In this document: positions 14,861-28,200 of the stretch, one piece after another | Layout: every line of letters starts with the position of its first letter | How positions within the stretch are numbered: position 1 is the stretch's first letter | Origin: Cytophagales bacterium | Lineage (GTDB): Bacteria; Bacteroidota; Bacteroidia; Cytophagales; Thermoflexibacteraceae | Length of the DNA: 64,000 nt | Reading direction: 5' to 3' | Assembly (NCBI GenBank): GCA_013299115.1 | Contig: JAAFKA010000001.1 | Coordinates: forward strand, 124,001-188,000 | Notes under the pieces: generated by a model | The model's input: only the letters and a program-made list of their open reading frames with translations | The model's database searches: none | Told to the model about the DNA's origin: nothing | Position numbers and translations under genes: made by a program

Positions 14861-16195
14861 ATGGGCAAAAAGATATTAACCGAGCATATTCACACACCTA
14901 ATATTGAAACTTTTGAGGTCTATCGCAAGCATGGCGGTTATGCTGCCGTAGAGAAGGCACTCAAAACCATGACTCCTGACGAAGTAACGGAGGAGGTAAA
15001 AAAATCGGGATTGAGAGGGCGAGGCGGAGCTGGTTTCCCTGCGGGCATGAAGTGGAGTTTTATAGACAAAAAAACTACGCCCCGTTACTTGGTTTGCAAT
15101 GCAGACGAAAGTGAACCTGGCACCTTCAAAGACCGTTATCTGATGAGCAAAAACCCACATAGTTTGGTAGAGGGCATGATAGTGGCAAGCTATGCGTTGG
15201 GTGCTAACACCTCCTATATCTATGTGCGGGGAGAAATGTTGTATGTTATTCAAATTTTGGAAAAAGCAATAGCCGAAGCCTATGCCAAAGGATTCCTAGG
15301 CAAAAATATTTTAGGAACAGATTATTCCTTAGACTTATATGTACACCCTGGCGGCGGTGCATACATTTGCGGAGAAGAAACGGCTTTATTAGAGTCTTTG
15401 GAAGGCAAAAGAGGCAATCCTCGCAACAAACCCCCATTTCCTGCGGTCAAAGGTCTGTACCAACAGCCTACGGTGGTCAATAATGTAGAAACCATTGCAG
15501 CCACGCCTTGGATTATCAACAACGGTGGCGATGCTTACGCAGCCATTGGCGTTGGCAAAAGTACAGGCACTAAACTCATTTCGGCTTGCGGACACCTCAA
15601 AAAACCAGGTGTTTACGAAATAGAATTGGGAGTACCCGTAGAGGAATTTATTTATTCAGACGAATATTGCGGAGGAATCAGGGCAGGACATACCTTAAAA
15701 GCAGTAGTGGCTGGTGGTTCTTCCGTACCTATTTTGCCCACCGCCTTGATACTGAAAACAGCCAAAGGAGAACCACGCCTGATGACCTACGAGTCTTTGT
15801 CTGACGGAGGTTTTATTACAGGCACTATGTTAGGCTCTGGAGGTTTTATTGCCATGGACGAAACAGTTTCAGTAGTCAAAAACTTGTGGAACTTCTCACG
15901 TTTTTATCACCACGAATCTTGCGGACAATGCTCTCCTTGCAGAGAAGGCACAGGCTGGTTAGAAAGAATTTTGCACCGCATGGTAAAAGGCGAAGGCAAA
16001 CTACACGACATAGATTTGTTGGTCGATGTTGCCAAAAAAATAGAAGGCAATACCATTTGTCCGTTGGGTGAAGCAGCAGCTTGGCCTGTGGCAAGTGCCA
16101 TTCGCCACTTCCGCCACGAATTTGAGTGGTATGTGAACAACAAAGACAAAGTAAAACGAGGCGAAATTTACCAAGAACAGTTGGTAAATGCCTAA
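14861..16195 (+). CDS. nuoF: NADH-quinone oxidoreductase subunit F
   Basis: A 444-residue flavoprotein of complex I. The FMN/NADH loop GRGGAGFPAG is at residues 53-62, and 'CGEETALLESLEGKRGNPR' is the NADH-binding segment. The N3 [4Fe-4S] ligands are in 'ESCGQCSPCREGT' (about Cys353/356/359), with a fourth Cys in 'NTICPLGEA' (~399). It accepts hydride from NADH and passes electrons down the peripheral arm. Neither nuoE nor nuoG is adjacent, so complex I genes are dispersed in this genome. A strong bidirectional hairpin follows. Confidence 0.96.
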   Translation: MGKKILTEHIHTPNIETFEVYRKHGGYAAVEKALKTMTPDEVTEEVKKSGLRGRGGAGFPAGMKWSFIDKKTTPRYLVCNADESEPGTFKDRYLMSKNPHSLVEGMIVASYALGANTSYIYVRGEMLYVIQILEKAIAEAYAKGFLGKNILGTDYSLDLYVHPGGGAYICGEETALLESLEGKRGNPRNKPPFPAVKGLYQQPTVVNNVETIAATPWIINNGGDAYAAIGVGKSTGTKLISACGHLKKPGVYEIELGVPVEEFIYSDEYCGGIRAGHTLKAVVAGGSSVPILPTALILKTAKGEPRLMTYESLSDGGFITGTMLGSGGFIAMDETVSVVKNLWNFSRFYHHESCGQCSPCREGTGWLERILHRMVKGEGKLHDIDLLVDVAKKIEGNTICPLGEAAAWPVASAIRHFRHEFEWYVNNKDKVKRGEIYQEQLVNA

Positions 16196-16247
16196 ATAGA
16201 GTAGAACTTGCAATTAAAAGGATAAACTTCTTGAGTAAATATTTTGG

Positions 16248-16290
16248 AACTCATCTATTGGACACTTGTAAAGTGTCCGATAGATGAGTT
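16248..16290. terminator. Bidirectional terminator between nuoF and lepA
   Basis: AACTCATCTATTGGACACTT and its near-perfect inverse surround a 2-3 base loop, with a T run on the plus strand. It serves the two convergent genes. Confidence 0.85.
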
Positions 16291-16315
16291 TTTTAGGTTT
16301 TTACAAAAACGTCTA

Positions 16316-18106
16316 TTATGAATCCAACTTCAACACCGCCATAAATGCCTCTTGTGGCACTTCTACACTGCCCACCTGACGCATACGTTTTTTGCCTTTT
16401 TTCTGTTTTTCCAACAATTTGCGTTTACGGCTGATGTCGCCACCATAACATTTGGCGGTTACGTCTTTTCGCAATGCCCTTACATTTTCGCGGGCAACAA
16501 TTTTTGCACCGATAGCAGCCTGAATAGCTATTTCAAATTGCTGTTGTGGTAGCAATTCTTTTAGTTTTTCGCACAATTTTTTGCCCCAAGGATAGGCTTT
16601 GTCGCGGTGGACAATGGCAGACAAGGCATCTACTTTTTCGCCATTGAGCATAATGTCTAATTTCACCATGTCCGTTTCTCTGAAACCAATGAGTTCATAG
16701 TCTAAGGAAGCATAGCCGCGTGAAATACTTTTGAGTTTATCGAAAAAGTCAAAAACAACTTCTGAAAGAGGCAAGTCAAACACCAATTCTACTCTGTCGG
16801 TTGTCAAATACGATTGGTTTTTAATCAAGCCTCGTTTGTCCATACAAAGTGAAATGATACCGCCAATGTATTCGGCTTTGGTAATAATTTGTGCCTTGAT
16901 AAAAGGTTCTTCGGTGTGCGACAAAGCATTAGGCTCTGGCATTTCAGACGGGGCATTGACAATTACTTTTGTGCCGTTGGTAAGGAAAGCATGAAATTGT
17001 ACGGAGGGAACAGTGGTGATAACAGTCATATTAAACTCCCTTTCCAATCTTTCTTGCACAATTTCCATGTGGAGCATACCCAAAAAACCGCAACGGAAAC
17101 CAAAACCCAAAGCTGCCGAAGTTTCTGGCTCCCAAACTAAGGAGGCATCGTTGAGTTGCAATTTTTCCAAAGATGCACGCATTTCTTCAAACTCAGAGGT
17201 ATCCACAGGATACAAACCCGCAAAAACCATAGGTTTTACGTCTTCAAAACCCTGAATGGCTGCTGCACAAGGTCTTTCGCTATGCGTAATGGTATCTCCT
17301 ACTTTTACTTCTTTTGCATTTTTAATACCTGAAATCAAATAGCCTACGTTGCCTGCCGATAATTGCTGCACTTCCTCTTGTTTGAGTTTCAAAATACCAA
17401 TTTCATCAGCTTGGTAGTTGATATTGGTTGCCATGAACTTCACTTTGTCGTTTTTGCGTATCGTGCCGTTGAGTACCTTAAAATAAACCTCAATGCCTCG
17501 ATAAGAATTGAAAACCGAATCGAAAATCAAGGCTTGCAAAGGTGCTGCGATATCTCCCTTCGGTGGGGCTATTCTTTCTATGACTGCATTCAAAATATTT
17601 TCTATACCCAAACCTGTTTTGCCACTGGCGTGGATAATGTCTTCTCTTTTGCAACCCAACAAATCCACAATCTGGTCGCTAACTTCCTCTATCATAGCAC
17701 TTGGCAAATCTACCTTATTCAATACAGGAATAATGGTAAGGTCGTTGCCCAATGCCAAATACATATTCGAAATGGTTTGGGCTTCTATGCCTTGTGCTGC
17801 ATCTACTAACAATAAAGCCCCTTCGCAAGCAGCTATAGAACGTGAAACTTCATACGAAAAATCTACGTGACCCGGCGTGTCTATCAAGTTCAAAGTATAT
17901 TTGTTGCCTTGATATAAATAAGTCATCTGAATAGCGTGGCTTTTAATGGTAATGCCTCTTTCTCTTTCCAAATCCATGTCGTCCAGCAACTGGGCTTGCA
18001 TTTCTCTTGACGAAACAGTGTTAGTAAATTCGAGCAGACGGTCAGCCAACGTGCTTTTGCCGTGGTCTATGTGGGCTATAATACAAAAATTGCGTAAATC
18101 TTTCAT
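16316..18106 (-). CDS. lepA: Elongation factor 4 (LepA), back-translocating GTPase
   Basis: A 596-residue protein, the standard LepA length. The P-loop 'AHIDHGKST' is at residues 11-19, DTPGH is the G3 motif and NKVD the G4 motif. The LepA-specific C-terminal domain contains '[19 protein letters not shown]' and '[15 protein letters not shown]'. LepA binds the ribosome and affects translocation and assembly. The gene appears monocistronic, with a clear promoter upstream on the minus strand. Confidence 0.97.
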   Translation of the reverse strand: MKDLRNFCIIAHIDHGKSTLADRLLEFTNTVSSREMQAQLLDDMDLERERGITIKSHAIQMTYLYQGNKYTLNLIDTPGHVDFSYEVSRSIAACEGALLLVDAAQGIEAQTISNMYLALGNDLTIIPVLNKVDLPSAMIEEVSDQIVDLLGCKREDIIHASGKTGLGIENILNAVIERIAPPKGDIAAPLQALIFDSVFNSYRGIEVYFKVLNGTIRKNDKVKFMATNINYQADEIGILKLKQEEVQQLSAGNVGYLISGIKNAKEVKVGDTITHSERPCAAAIQGFEDVKPMVFAGLYPVDTSEFEEMRASLEKLQLNDASLVWEPETSAALGFGFRCGFLGMLHMEIVQERLEREFNMTVITTVPSVQFHAFLTNGTKVIVNAPSEMPEPNALSHTEEPFIKAQIITKAEYIGGIISLCMDKRGLIKNQSYLTTDRVELVFDLPLSEVVFDFFDKLKSISRGYASLDYELIGFRETDMVKLDIMLNGEKVDALSAIVHRDKAYPWGKKLCEKLKELLPQQQFEIAIQAAIGAKIVARENVRALRKDVTAKCYGGDISRKRKLLEKQKKGKKRMRQVGSVEVPQEAFMAVLKLDS

Positions 18107-18134
18107 CGGGTAGTTTTCTTATCAAATCAAACCG

Positions 18135-18165
18135 CAAAGCTAATAAATTGTTTTGGTAGTTGCAA
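18135..18165 (-). promoter_or_regulatory. Bacteroidota-type promoter for lepA
   Basis: On the minus strand TTG (18165-18163), 20 bases, then TAGCTTTG (18142-18135) matches the -33/-7 consensus. It would start transcription about 20-25 bases before the lepA ATG. Confidence 0.55.
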
Positions 18166-18222
18166 TAAGACATCCAATATATGCTAAACTTTATATAAAA
18201 CAGTTTAACTATTGCGAGGTCA

Positions 18223-18840
18223 TTAACGAATAGATTTGAGTAACATACTCAATTTTTCAACATCTTTCAGCCCTGCCGACAATTCGAATTGGCTGTTTAT
18301 ATCTATGGCTACTAACTTGGGGTGGTTGAGTTCTTTTATTTGCTTTATATGAGCTAAACCAATGCCTCCACTCAAAAAAAATGGCAAATCAAAAGTATAG
18401 ATTTCCAATAGTTTCCAATCGAAAGCAATGCCATTGCCACCCAAATTTTTGCCTTTGGTGTCTAACAAAGCAAAATCTATGGCGTTTTGGTAGTTGGCAA
18501 TTTGCTGAATAGACTCTGCCGAATCTATATGAAAAGCCTTTATTACCTGATAACCTTGTTGGCGTAAGTATTGGCAAGTGGCGGGAGATTCGTCCCCATG
18601 TAGTTGCAAGGTGCGAAATTGGTAGTTCATAACAATTTGCTGCATTTGGGCTATGGTTTCATTGACAAAAACACCAACTTTTTCTATTGTAGCAGGCAAA
18701 GCTGCCAAAGCAGTAGGCGGCAATTCGCCTACAAAACGTGGCGAAGACGGATAGAAAATGAAACCCAAATAGTCGGGCAGCAATTCGGCTACAGCTCGAA
18801 TATTTGGTATTTGTTTCATACCACAGATTTTTATTTTCAT
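18223..18840 (-). CDS. trpF: Phosphoribosylanthranilate isomerase
   Basis: A 205-residue TIM-barrel enzyme. 'KIKICGMK' at the N-terminus carries the catalytic base Cys. 'LGFIFYPSSPRFV' is the next signature, 'LDTKGKNLGGNGIAFDW' holds the catalytic Asp, and 'FLSGGI' is the phosphate-binding loop. It converts N-(5-phosphoribosyl)anthranilate to CdRP in tryptophan synthesis. I used ATG 18840 rather than 18846 because the family starts at 'MKIKICG'. It is not next to other trp genes. Confidence 0.95.
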   Translation of the reverse strand: MKIKICGMKQIPNIRAVAELLPDYLGFIFYPSSPRFVGELPPTALAALPATIEKVGVFVNETIAQMQQIVMNYQFRTLQLHGDESPATCQYLRQQGYQVIKAFHIDSAESIQQIANYQNAIDFALLDTKGKNLGGNGIAFDWKLLEIYTFDLPFFLSGGIGLAHIKQIKELNHPKLVAIDINSQFELSAGLKDVEKLSMLLKSIR

Positions 18841-18854
18841 ACCCAAAATTTATT

Positions 18855-18945
18855 AGAGTTTATGAATAATTTTCGAAAGATGTCATTTTTTTGAAAAATG
18901 ACATCTTTTTTCAAACCTCATAACAAAAATTTATTCATAAACTCT
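18855..18945. mobile_element. MITE-like element, copy 1 (diverged)
   Basis: The terminal inverted repeats AGAGTTTATGAATAATT and TTATTCATAAACTCT flank a central AAAGATGTCATTTT...AAAATGACATCTTT hairpin. TA dinucleotides lie at both ends (TTAGAG...CTCTATT). It is the same size and layout as the copies at 43196 and 59130, but the right interior differs. It encodes no protein. Confidence 0.7.
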
Positions 18946-19021
18946 ATTGTAATTTACTTATTTTTCTAAGAGTTGTGCAAGCAACACAAGCAAAAAATGG
19001 TAGTGCCACAGATATAATGCT

Positions 19022-19055
19022 CAGAACTAACATTTCTTTGAGAAATGTTAGTTCT
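19022..19055. repeat. CAGAACTAACATTTC...GAAATGTTAGTTCT hairpin
   Basis: A 14-15 bp perfect stem with a short loop, flanked by a further imperfect palindrome (TAGTGCCACA...TGTGGCA and GTGTGGCACTAC) spanning about 19000-19085. It resembles the hairpins at 3114 and 58662. The 18946-19235 interval holds no gene. Confidence 0.7.
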
Positions 19056-19235
19056 AAGGTGTTTGTGGCATTACTTGTGTGGCACTACCCAAAAAATGAT
19101 GGGCATTTGCAAAAGCCCTGTCATTGTTTCTAAACATTTTTAGTTATAATTTGTTTGAGATTAATTTTTGCTTAATTTTAGAGTGTGTAATTTTTTTTCA
19201 ATTATTACAATATTTCACAAATAAACTTTTGGTTT

Positions 19236-22200
19236 ATGACCTCCAATTATCTAAAAAACAAAATTTGGCGAACAGCCAGCCTTGGGCTTACGTTTGCCTC
19301 TTTTTGTTGTGGTGCTTATTGGTATATGCAGCCCGACAAAACGGCTATTGTACCGAACACCCAACAAATCACAAACTCGGAGCCAACTAAGCAGATTGTT
19401 ACACAAAGCCTGCCTTTGGTGGAAACACAAACAAAAAACACCCAAGCAAGCAAACAAAAAGATGCTACAAGTGTTGCAAAACAAGCAGATAAGGCAACGC
19501 CAACCCCTGCCCTCCGTTACGACAAAAACGGCGTGCTAATAGAAGTCAATACCTTAAATGGCGACCCTTTGGCGGAGGAAAGAAAAGCCTTGCAAGCACT
19601 TATCAACAACCACAAGTACAGCAACAGACCTGCCTATAACAAGCAGGAGTGGAAAAGATTAGGCTTGCCTCGTGCCGACAGACCTGATTGGGCTTTTGAG
19701 CAAGACTTTTTGCGGACTATGAACCCTGCAACAGGAAAAGTGCCAGCAGATGGTAAAGACAAAGCAAACAGATACACCAAAGAATATTGGGAAAACCCAC
19801 GACCAGAGGCAGCAATCCCTGTTAATTGGACAGAAAGAGGACCTAACAACATTGCAGGTCGGGCAAGGGCTGTTTTGTTTGATGCCAATGACGCAACCAA
19901 CAAAAAAGTGTATGTCGGCGGCTCCAATGGTGGTTTGTGGTTTACCAACGACATTACCACAGTAGCTACTTGGACAAAAGTTGATGACCTCTGGGACAAC
20001 TTGGCAGTCAATGCCATAGCACAAGACCCACGTGTAGGCAATACGAACAACATCTACGTAGGTACAGGTGAGGCACAAGGTGGCGACGGCCCCCGCGGGG
20101 CTGGTATCTGGCGAACAACCAACGGAGGTACTTCTTGGGCAAGAATGGCTGGCACAGCACCTACTGATGCTTTGGGCGACCATTTTCGTCAAGTGGCACG
20201 TTTGGCTGTTCACCCTACTTCGGGCAATGTGTTTGCTGCCAATACAGGAGCTTTTGCCAATACAGGTGGGGTCATGCGTTTTGATGGCACAAACTGGATA
20301 AGAGTTTTAGCCCCTCGTTCGGGCGTGGGCGTAGCTGCTGATGCAGGAATGGGAACAGATTGGGGTTGCGATATTGAAATTGCAAGCAATGGAGATATTT
20401 ATGCCTCCATTGGGATTAGCACACAAGGCAAAATCTATAAATCTACCAACGGAGGTACTACTTGGACAGAACTTCCTAATGCTATTGCAGGAGCTCCAAA
20501 CGTAGGACGTATAGAAATGGCAGTAGCACCAAGCAATGCGAACACCATTTATGCAGTAGCAAGAGATTTAAACCCAGGTACTAATAATGCAGACGTTTCT
20601 TTTTTCCGTAAAAGTACAGATGGTGGAACTACGTGGACTGCTTGTGCTATTCCGATGAACAGAAATCAAGGAGCTTGTACTTTGTCTGGCACAGACCACT
20701 TCACAAGGGCGCAGGCTTTCCACGATTTAGCTATCAAAGTTCACCCAACCAACGCCAATTTAGTTATTGTCGGTGGTATTGACGTACACCGCACCATAGA
20801 CGGTGGCACAAGTTGGGCTAATATTTCTTTCTGGACAAGCAGAACACCTGCCTCCAACTGTAATTTGGCTTATGTTCACGCCGACTTAATGGATTTTGCT
20901 TTCAGACCAGGCAATACTAACGAAGTATTGGCTATTTCTGATGGGGCATCAGATTATTCTACCAATGCAGGTGATGCAGCAGCAACCAATATCAATTTTG
21001 CTTCGCGTATTCAAGGACACAATATTACACAGTTCTATTCTGTTGATATTGCCTCCACTGCGGGTAGCCAGTTGTTAATTGGCGGTACGCAAGACAATGG
21101 TTCTTTGTTAATGAATGGAGTAGGTATTCAAGGTGCATCTTCGCCATCGGGTGGCGATGGAGCATATTGCTTTATCAGCAAAACCAATTCAGATATTCGG
21201 ATTTCGTCTTATACCAACTGTAATTATTACAGAACAAACAACGGAGCAACAGCAGGTTTTACCGAAATTACTTCGGCAAGTCCACTCAAAGGCAACGGTT
21301 CTTTTATCAACCCTACGGAGTACGACAGTGATGCAGACATTTTGTATGCAAACATTCGCGGCGGTGGCAACAACTCTACTACGGATATTTTCCGTATTTC
21401 GGCTTTGAGTTCTGCCACCCCAACCATTGCTGCTGTAACCATTACAGGAGCAACGCCAGGTACAAATGCTGTAACACACCTCAAAAAATCTCCACACACC
21501 GCTAACACTATCTTTTTAGGTTTAGAAAGTGGCAATTTATTGAAAGTTACCAATGCTAACGCAACACCTGTCGGCACAGCCATTACGGGTCCCGCAGCAG
21601 GTTCTGTTTCTTGTATAGAAGTAGGTGCAACTGAAAACCAACTTCTTGTAACCTACTCTAACTATGGATTGGCTTCGCAAGTGTGGGAAAGTGCCGATGG
21701 CGGGGCTACTTGGCGTAACAAAAAAGGCAACTTGCCCGATATGCCTGTTCGTTGGTGCTTATACAACCCACAAAACCGCAATCAAGTTTTGTTAGCAACA
21801 GAAGTAGGCGTATGGTCTGCCGATGACTTCAACAACGGAGGCGTAGGCGTACCTGTTTGGGGGTCAAGCAGTGCAAGTTTAGCTAATACCCGTTGCGACA
21901 TGATGAAATACAGAGCCTCAGACGGTTTGGTGGCTATTGGCACACATGGGCGTGGCATTTATACCACAGACGTATTTGTTACGACACCTGTTGCCGAATT
22001 TTCGGCTTCGGCAAGAGCAAGCTGCACAGGCAATTTGACTGTAAACTTTACTGATGGTAGTGTAGGAGCAAACAACAACTGGGCTTGGGACATAGACAAT
22101 AACGGTTCTACGGATTATACAGTTCGCAACCCTACCCATACCTATACTGCACCGGGAGTTTACTCTGTAAAATTGACTATCAATAGCGGTGCTGCCACCA

Positions 22201-25200
22201 CTACCAAAGTTGGGCATATTGTGGTGATGAATGCAACGCCAACAGCCCACACAGGTTGTACGATAACAGCCAACAACAACAATGGAAACAACAACAGCAT
22301 CGGTATTTCCAGATTTGCTTTGGGAACTATTGATAATGTTACGCCAAATAATGACGGCGGTTATAACGACTATGCTTGTACGCAAGCCACCGCATTGGCT
22401 CTCAATACTGCCTACACCATTACCATTACCACAGGTACTTTGAATGCAGAGGGAGCAAGGGTATATATAGATTACAACAACAATGGTAATTTTGGTGATG
22501 CAGGCGAAGACGTAGCTTCTTTTGCTGCCAATACCACAGGCACAAGAACAGCCAACTTTACTACCCCCGCCACAGGCGTAACAATGAGTACAGGTTTACG
22601 AGCAAGAGTAGTTTCTAATTTTGGTGCTATCCCTACCGATGCTTGCGACAATGGTGGTGCAGGTGGTTTTGGGCAAATAGAAGACTATGCAGTTTTCTTC
22701 CAAGGTGCCACACCAACCATTACTTTGGGTGGTGCAGCCCTCACAGCCTTTACTTCTTGTGCAGGGTCAGTTTCAGCAGAGCAGCAATATACTGTTACAG
22801 GCACAAACCTAACTGCAAACATTGCCATCACAGCCCCAGCAGGTTTTGAACTTAGTTTGACTTCGGGAGGTACGTTTACAAATACCTTAAACTTGACCCA
22901 AACAGGTGGCAACGTGGCAACAACCACAATTTTTGTTCGCCAAACCGCAGGTGCTGCCAATAATGCAAGTGGCAATATTACGCACACCAGCACAAGTGCA
23001 AATAATCCGAACAATACCATTCCTGTAAGTACTGTTAATCCGTTGCCGACCATCACAGGCGTAAGTGCAGCCAACGTAAACACCGCAGCTACCACTTTCA
23101 ACTTGTCTTACACAGGCGTAACCAATGCACCAAATCAATATTCTATCACAACAGGTGCAACCGCCATGGCAGGTTTTGTTGCTGTTACGAATGTAGCTTT
23201 GACAGCTTCGCCTTTGGCAATTACCATTCCTGCAAGTGCAGCCAATACCTACGATTTTAACCTCACAGTTAGAAACAGTACCACAGGTTGCGTTTCGGCA
23301 GTTGTTCCGTTTACTTTGACTGTTTCGGCAGCAGCCACGCCGACCATTACTTTGGGTGGTGCAGCCCTCACAGCCTTTACTTCTTGTGCAGGTACAGTTT
23401 CAGCAGAGCAGCAATATACAGTAGCAGGTGCAAACCTAACTGCAAACATTGCCATCACAGCCCCAGCAGGTTTTGAACTTAGTTTGACTTCGGGAGGTAC
23501 ATTTACAAATACCTTAAACTTGACCCAAACAGGTGGCAACGTAAATACAACCACAATTTTTGTTCGTCAAACCGCAGGTGCTGCCAATAATGCAAGTGGC
23601 AATATTACACACATAAGCACAAGTGCAAATAACCCAAGTAGGGCAATTCCTACAAGTACAGTAAATGCCTTACCAGCTATTGGCACACAACCAACAGCCT
23701 CTACAATTTGTGCAGGTGCAAACACCACTTTCACAGTAGCAGCCACAGGTGCAGGTTTAACCTACCAATGGCAGGAAAAAGTAGGTGTAGCAGCTTTTGC
23801 TAACATTACCAATGGCGGTGTGTATGGCGGTGCAACAACAGCAAACTTGACACTCACAGGCGTAACGGCAGGGTTGAATACCAACCAATACCAATGTATT
23901 GTAGGTGGAACTTGTACGCCAACTGTTACAACTACGCCAGTTGCTTTGACTGTAAACGGATTGCCAACTATCACTACCCAACCCACAGCCCAATCTACTT
24001 GCGTTACGGGTAATGCAACTTTTGCAGTAGTAGCTTCGGGTGCAGGTTTAACCTACCAATGGCAGGAAAAAGTAGGTGTAGCAGCTTTTGCTAACATTAC
24101 CAATGGCGGTGTGTATGGCGGTGCAACAACAGCAAACTTGACACTCACAGGCGTAACGGCAGGGTTGAATACCAACCAATACCAATGTATTGTAGGTGGC
24201 ACTTGTACGCCAAGTGTTACGACTACGCCAGTTGCTTTGACAGTAACCGCAGGAACAACCTTTAACACCCAACCCACAGCCCAAGCAGGTTGCGTAGGTG
24301 GAACTGTTAATTTTGTTTCGGCAGCATCAGGTTCGGGAATTGTTACTTACCAATGGCAGGAAAAAGTAGGTGTGGCAGCATTTGCAAACATTACAAACGG
24401 AGGTATTTATAGCGGGGCAACTTCGGCTACCTTGACCTTGACAGGCATCACAGCAGGTATGAATACCAATGAATACCAGTGTATTGCCACCTCAACTTGC
24501 GGAACAGCCACAAGCACAAACGTAGCTTTGACTGTTAATGCAGCCACAGTGATAAACACCCAACCAACAGCCCAAACAATTTGCTTAGGTGCAAACGCAA
24601 CTTTCACAGTAGTAGCCACAGGCACAGGTTTAACCTACCAATGGCAGGAAAAAGTAGGTGTGGCAGCTTTTGCAAATATTACCAATGGTGGTATTTATGG
24701 TGGTGCAACTTCGGCAAACTTAGTTCTCACAGGCGTAACGGCAGGGTTGAATACCAACCAATACCAATGCGTAATCACTTCAACTTGCGGTAACTTGACT
24801 TCTTCGGCAGTAGCCTTGACTATCAATGCTTTACCAGCTATTGGCACACAACCAACAGCCCAAACAACTTGTGCAGGAGGTAACGCAACCTTCACAGTCG
24901 CAGCCACAGGTGCAGGTTTGACTTATCAGTGGCAGGAAAAAGTAGGCGTTGCAGCCTTTGCAAACATTACCAATGGTGGTGTGTATGGAGGTGCAACTTC
25001 GGCAAACTTAGTTCTCACAGGCGTAACCGCAGGTATGAGTACCAACCAATACCAATGTATTGTTTCGGGAACTTGTACGCCAACTGTTACAAGTGCAGCA
25101 GTAGCTTTGACTATTAATGCTTTGCCAACTATAACTACCCAACCCACAGCCTCAACAATTTGTGCAGGTGCAAACACCACTTTCACAGTAGCAGCCACAG

Positions 25201-28200
25201 GCACAGGTTTAACCTACCAATGGCAGGAAAAAGTAGGTGTTGCAGCTTTTGCAAACATTACCAATGGCGGTGTGTATAGCAATGCAACCACAGCAACTTT
25301 GACACTCACAGGCGTAACCGCAGGTATGAATACCAACCAATACCAATGTATTGTTTCGGGAACTTGTACGCCAACTGTAACAAGTACAGCAGTTGCTTTA
25401 ACTGTTAATGCTTTGCCAGCAATTACAACTCAACCCACAGCCCAATCTACTTGCGTTACGGGTAATGCAACTTTTGCAGTAGTAGCTTCGGGTGCAGGTT
25501 TGACGTATCAGTGGCAGGAGAAAGTAGGCGTTGCAGCTTTTGCAAACATTACCAATGGTGGTGTTTACGGTGGTGCAACTTCGGCAAACTTAGTTCTCAC
25601 AGGCGTAACCGCAGGTATGAGTACCAACCAATACCAATGTATTGTAGGTGGAACTTGTACGCCAAGTGTTACGACTACGCCAGTTGCCTTGACTGTAACC
25701 GCAGGAACAACCTTTAACACCCAACCCACAGCCCAAGCAGGTTGCGTAGGTGGAACTGTTAATTTTGTTTCGGCAGCATCAGGCTCTGGTTTAGTAACCT
25801 ACCAATGGCAGGAAAAAGTAGGTGTGGCAGCTTTCACAAACATTACCAATGGTGGTATTTATAGCGGGGCAACTTCGGCTACCTTGACCTTGACAGGTTT
25901 AACAGCAGGGTTGAACACTAACCAATACCAATGTATTGCCACTTCAACTTGCGGCGTGGCTACAAGCACAGCAGTTGCCTTGACTATCAACACCGCAACG
26001 TCTATCACCACCCAACCAACAGCAATGTCTGTTTGCGTAGGTTCTAACGCAACATTTACTGTTGCAGGTGCAGGACAAGGTGTTGTAACTTACCAATGGC
26101 AGGAAAAAGTAGGTGCGGGTGCATTTACCAACATTACCAATGGTGGTGTCTATGCAGGTGCAACCACAACAACTTTGGCTTTGATAAGTGTAACAGCCCC
26201 AATGAACACCAACCAATACCAGTGTATCGTAACAGCAGGTTGCGGAAGTGTTACAAGTAATGCAGTAACTTTGGGTATCAATACGGCAACTTCTATCACT
26301 ACGCAACCCACAGCTCAAACTGCTTGCGTGGCAGGCAACGCAACTTTCAGCGTAGCAGCAGCAGGTTTAGCTTTGACCTACCAGTGGCAGGAAAAAGTAG
26401 GGGTAGCAGCTTTTGCAAATATTACCAATGGTGGTATTTATGGTGGTGCAACTTCGGCAAACTTAGTTCTCACAGGTGTAACCGCAGGTATGAACACCAA
26501 CCAATACCAATGTGTGGTAACAGGAACTTGTCCTCCAAGTGTTACGACTACGCCAGTTGCTTTGACTGTTACAGCAGGCTTGGTTATCAACACCCAACCA
26601 ACAGCCCAAACAATTTGTGCTACCCAAAATGCTACCTTCACAGTGGCAGCAACAGGGGCTGGACTTACGTATCAGTGGCAGGAAAAAGTAGGTGTGGCAG
26701 CTTTTGCTAACATTACCAATGGTGGTGTATATAGCGGTGCAACAACAGCCTCTTTAACTTTGACAGGTGCAACAGTTGTTATGAGTACCAACCAATACCA
26801 ATGCGTGATTAACAGTTCTTGCGGTAACTTGACTTCTTCGGCAGTAGCCTTGACAGTGAACCCCGCAACAACCATTACTGCACAACCGACAGCCCAAACT
26901 ATCTGCGTAGGTCAGAATGCAACTTTTGCAACGACTGTAACAGGTGCAGGGGTAACGTATCAGTGGCAGGAAAAAGTAGGTGCTGCACCATTCGCAAACA
27001 TTACCAATGGCGGTGTGTATGGCGGTGCAACAACAGCAACTTTGGTTTTGACAAATCCAGCTATTGGGTTGAGTACCAACCAATACCAATGCGTCATTAC
27101 TTCTACTTGCGGTAACTTGACTTCTTCGGCAGTAGCCTTGACAATCAATGCTTTACCAGCTATTACTACACAACCAACAGCCCAAGTTATCTGTTCAACA
27201 GGCAACGCAACTTTCACAGTAGCAGCCACAGGTGCAGGTTTGACTTACCAATGGCAGGAAAAAGTAGGTGTAGCAGCCTTTGCAAACATTACCAATGGTG
27301 GTGTGTATGCAGGTGCAACTACAAATAGCTTGACTTTGACAGGTGTACCTATTGGTATGAGTACCAACCAATACCAATGTATTGTTTCAGGTGCTTGTAC
27401 GCCAAGTGTTACGAGTACAGCAGTAGCTTTGACTGTTAATGCAGGTGCAAGTGTAACGACACAACCAGCAGCAGCTACAATTTGTGCAGGTCAAAATACA
27501 ACTTTTGCAGTAGTAGCTTCGGGTGCAGGTTTGACGTATCAGTGGCAGGAAAAAGTAGGTGTAGCAGCTTTTGCAAACATTACCAATGGTGGTGTGTATG
27601 GCGGTGCAACTTCGGCAAACTTAGTTCTCACAGGCGTAACCGCAGGTATGAGTACCAACCAATACCAATGCGTGATTACAGCAGGTTGCGGAAGTTTGAA
27701 CTCCAATGCAGTAGCCTTGACAGTGAACACAGCCCCTGCGATTGGCACACAACCAACAGCCCAAACTGTATGTGCGAATGCAACCGCAACTTTCACAGTC
27801 GCAGCAACAGGCACAGGTTTAACCTATCAGTGGCAAGAAAAAGTAGGGGTAGCAGCTTTCGCAAACATTACCAATGGTGGTGTGTATGGAGGTGCAACTT
27901 CCGCAACTTTAACCTTGACGAACCCAGTAGCAGCCATGAGTACCAACCAATACCAATGTGTGGTAACAGGAACTTGTACGCCAGCAGCAACGACTACACC
28001 AGTGGCTTTGACTGTAACGCCAGTGAATGCAACGCCAACTTTAAATGCCTTGTCAGCCTTGACTGTTGCAACTTCTGCACCAGCCCAAACAGTGAACTTG
28101 GCAGGTATTGGCATGGGTGCAGGTGATACAGGTCAGACTTTGGTTGTTACGGCAACAAGTAGCAACTTGGCTTTGATACCAAACCCAACCGTAACCTACA

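Noticed and set aside
23673-28023. Regular ~290-bp repeats as a CRISPR or satellite array
   Set aside because: The repeats are in frame, encode Ig-like domains within one long open gene, and have no short spacer/repeat structure.
22685-28126. Long open frames on the minus strand and in other plus frames across the Ig repeats
   Set aside because: They recur with the repeat period, have Cys/Trp- or Val/Ala-biased compositions, lack plausible starts, and are shadows of the giant gene.
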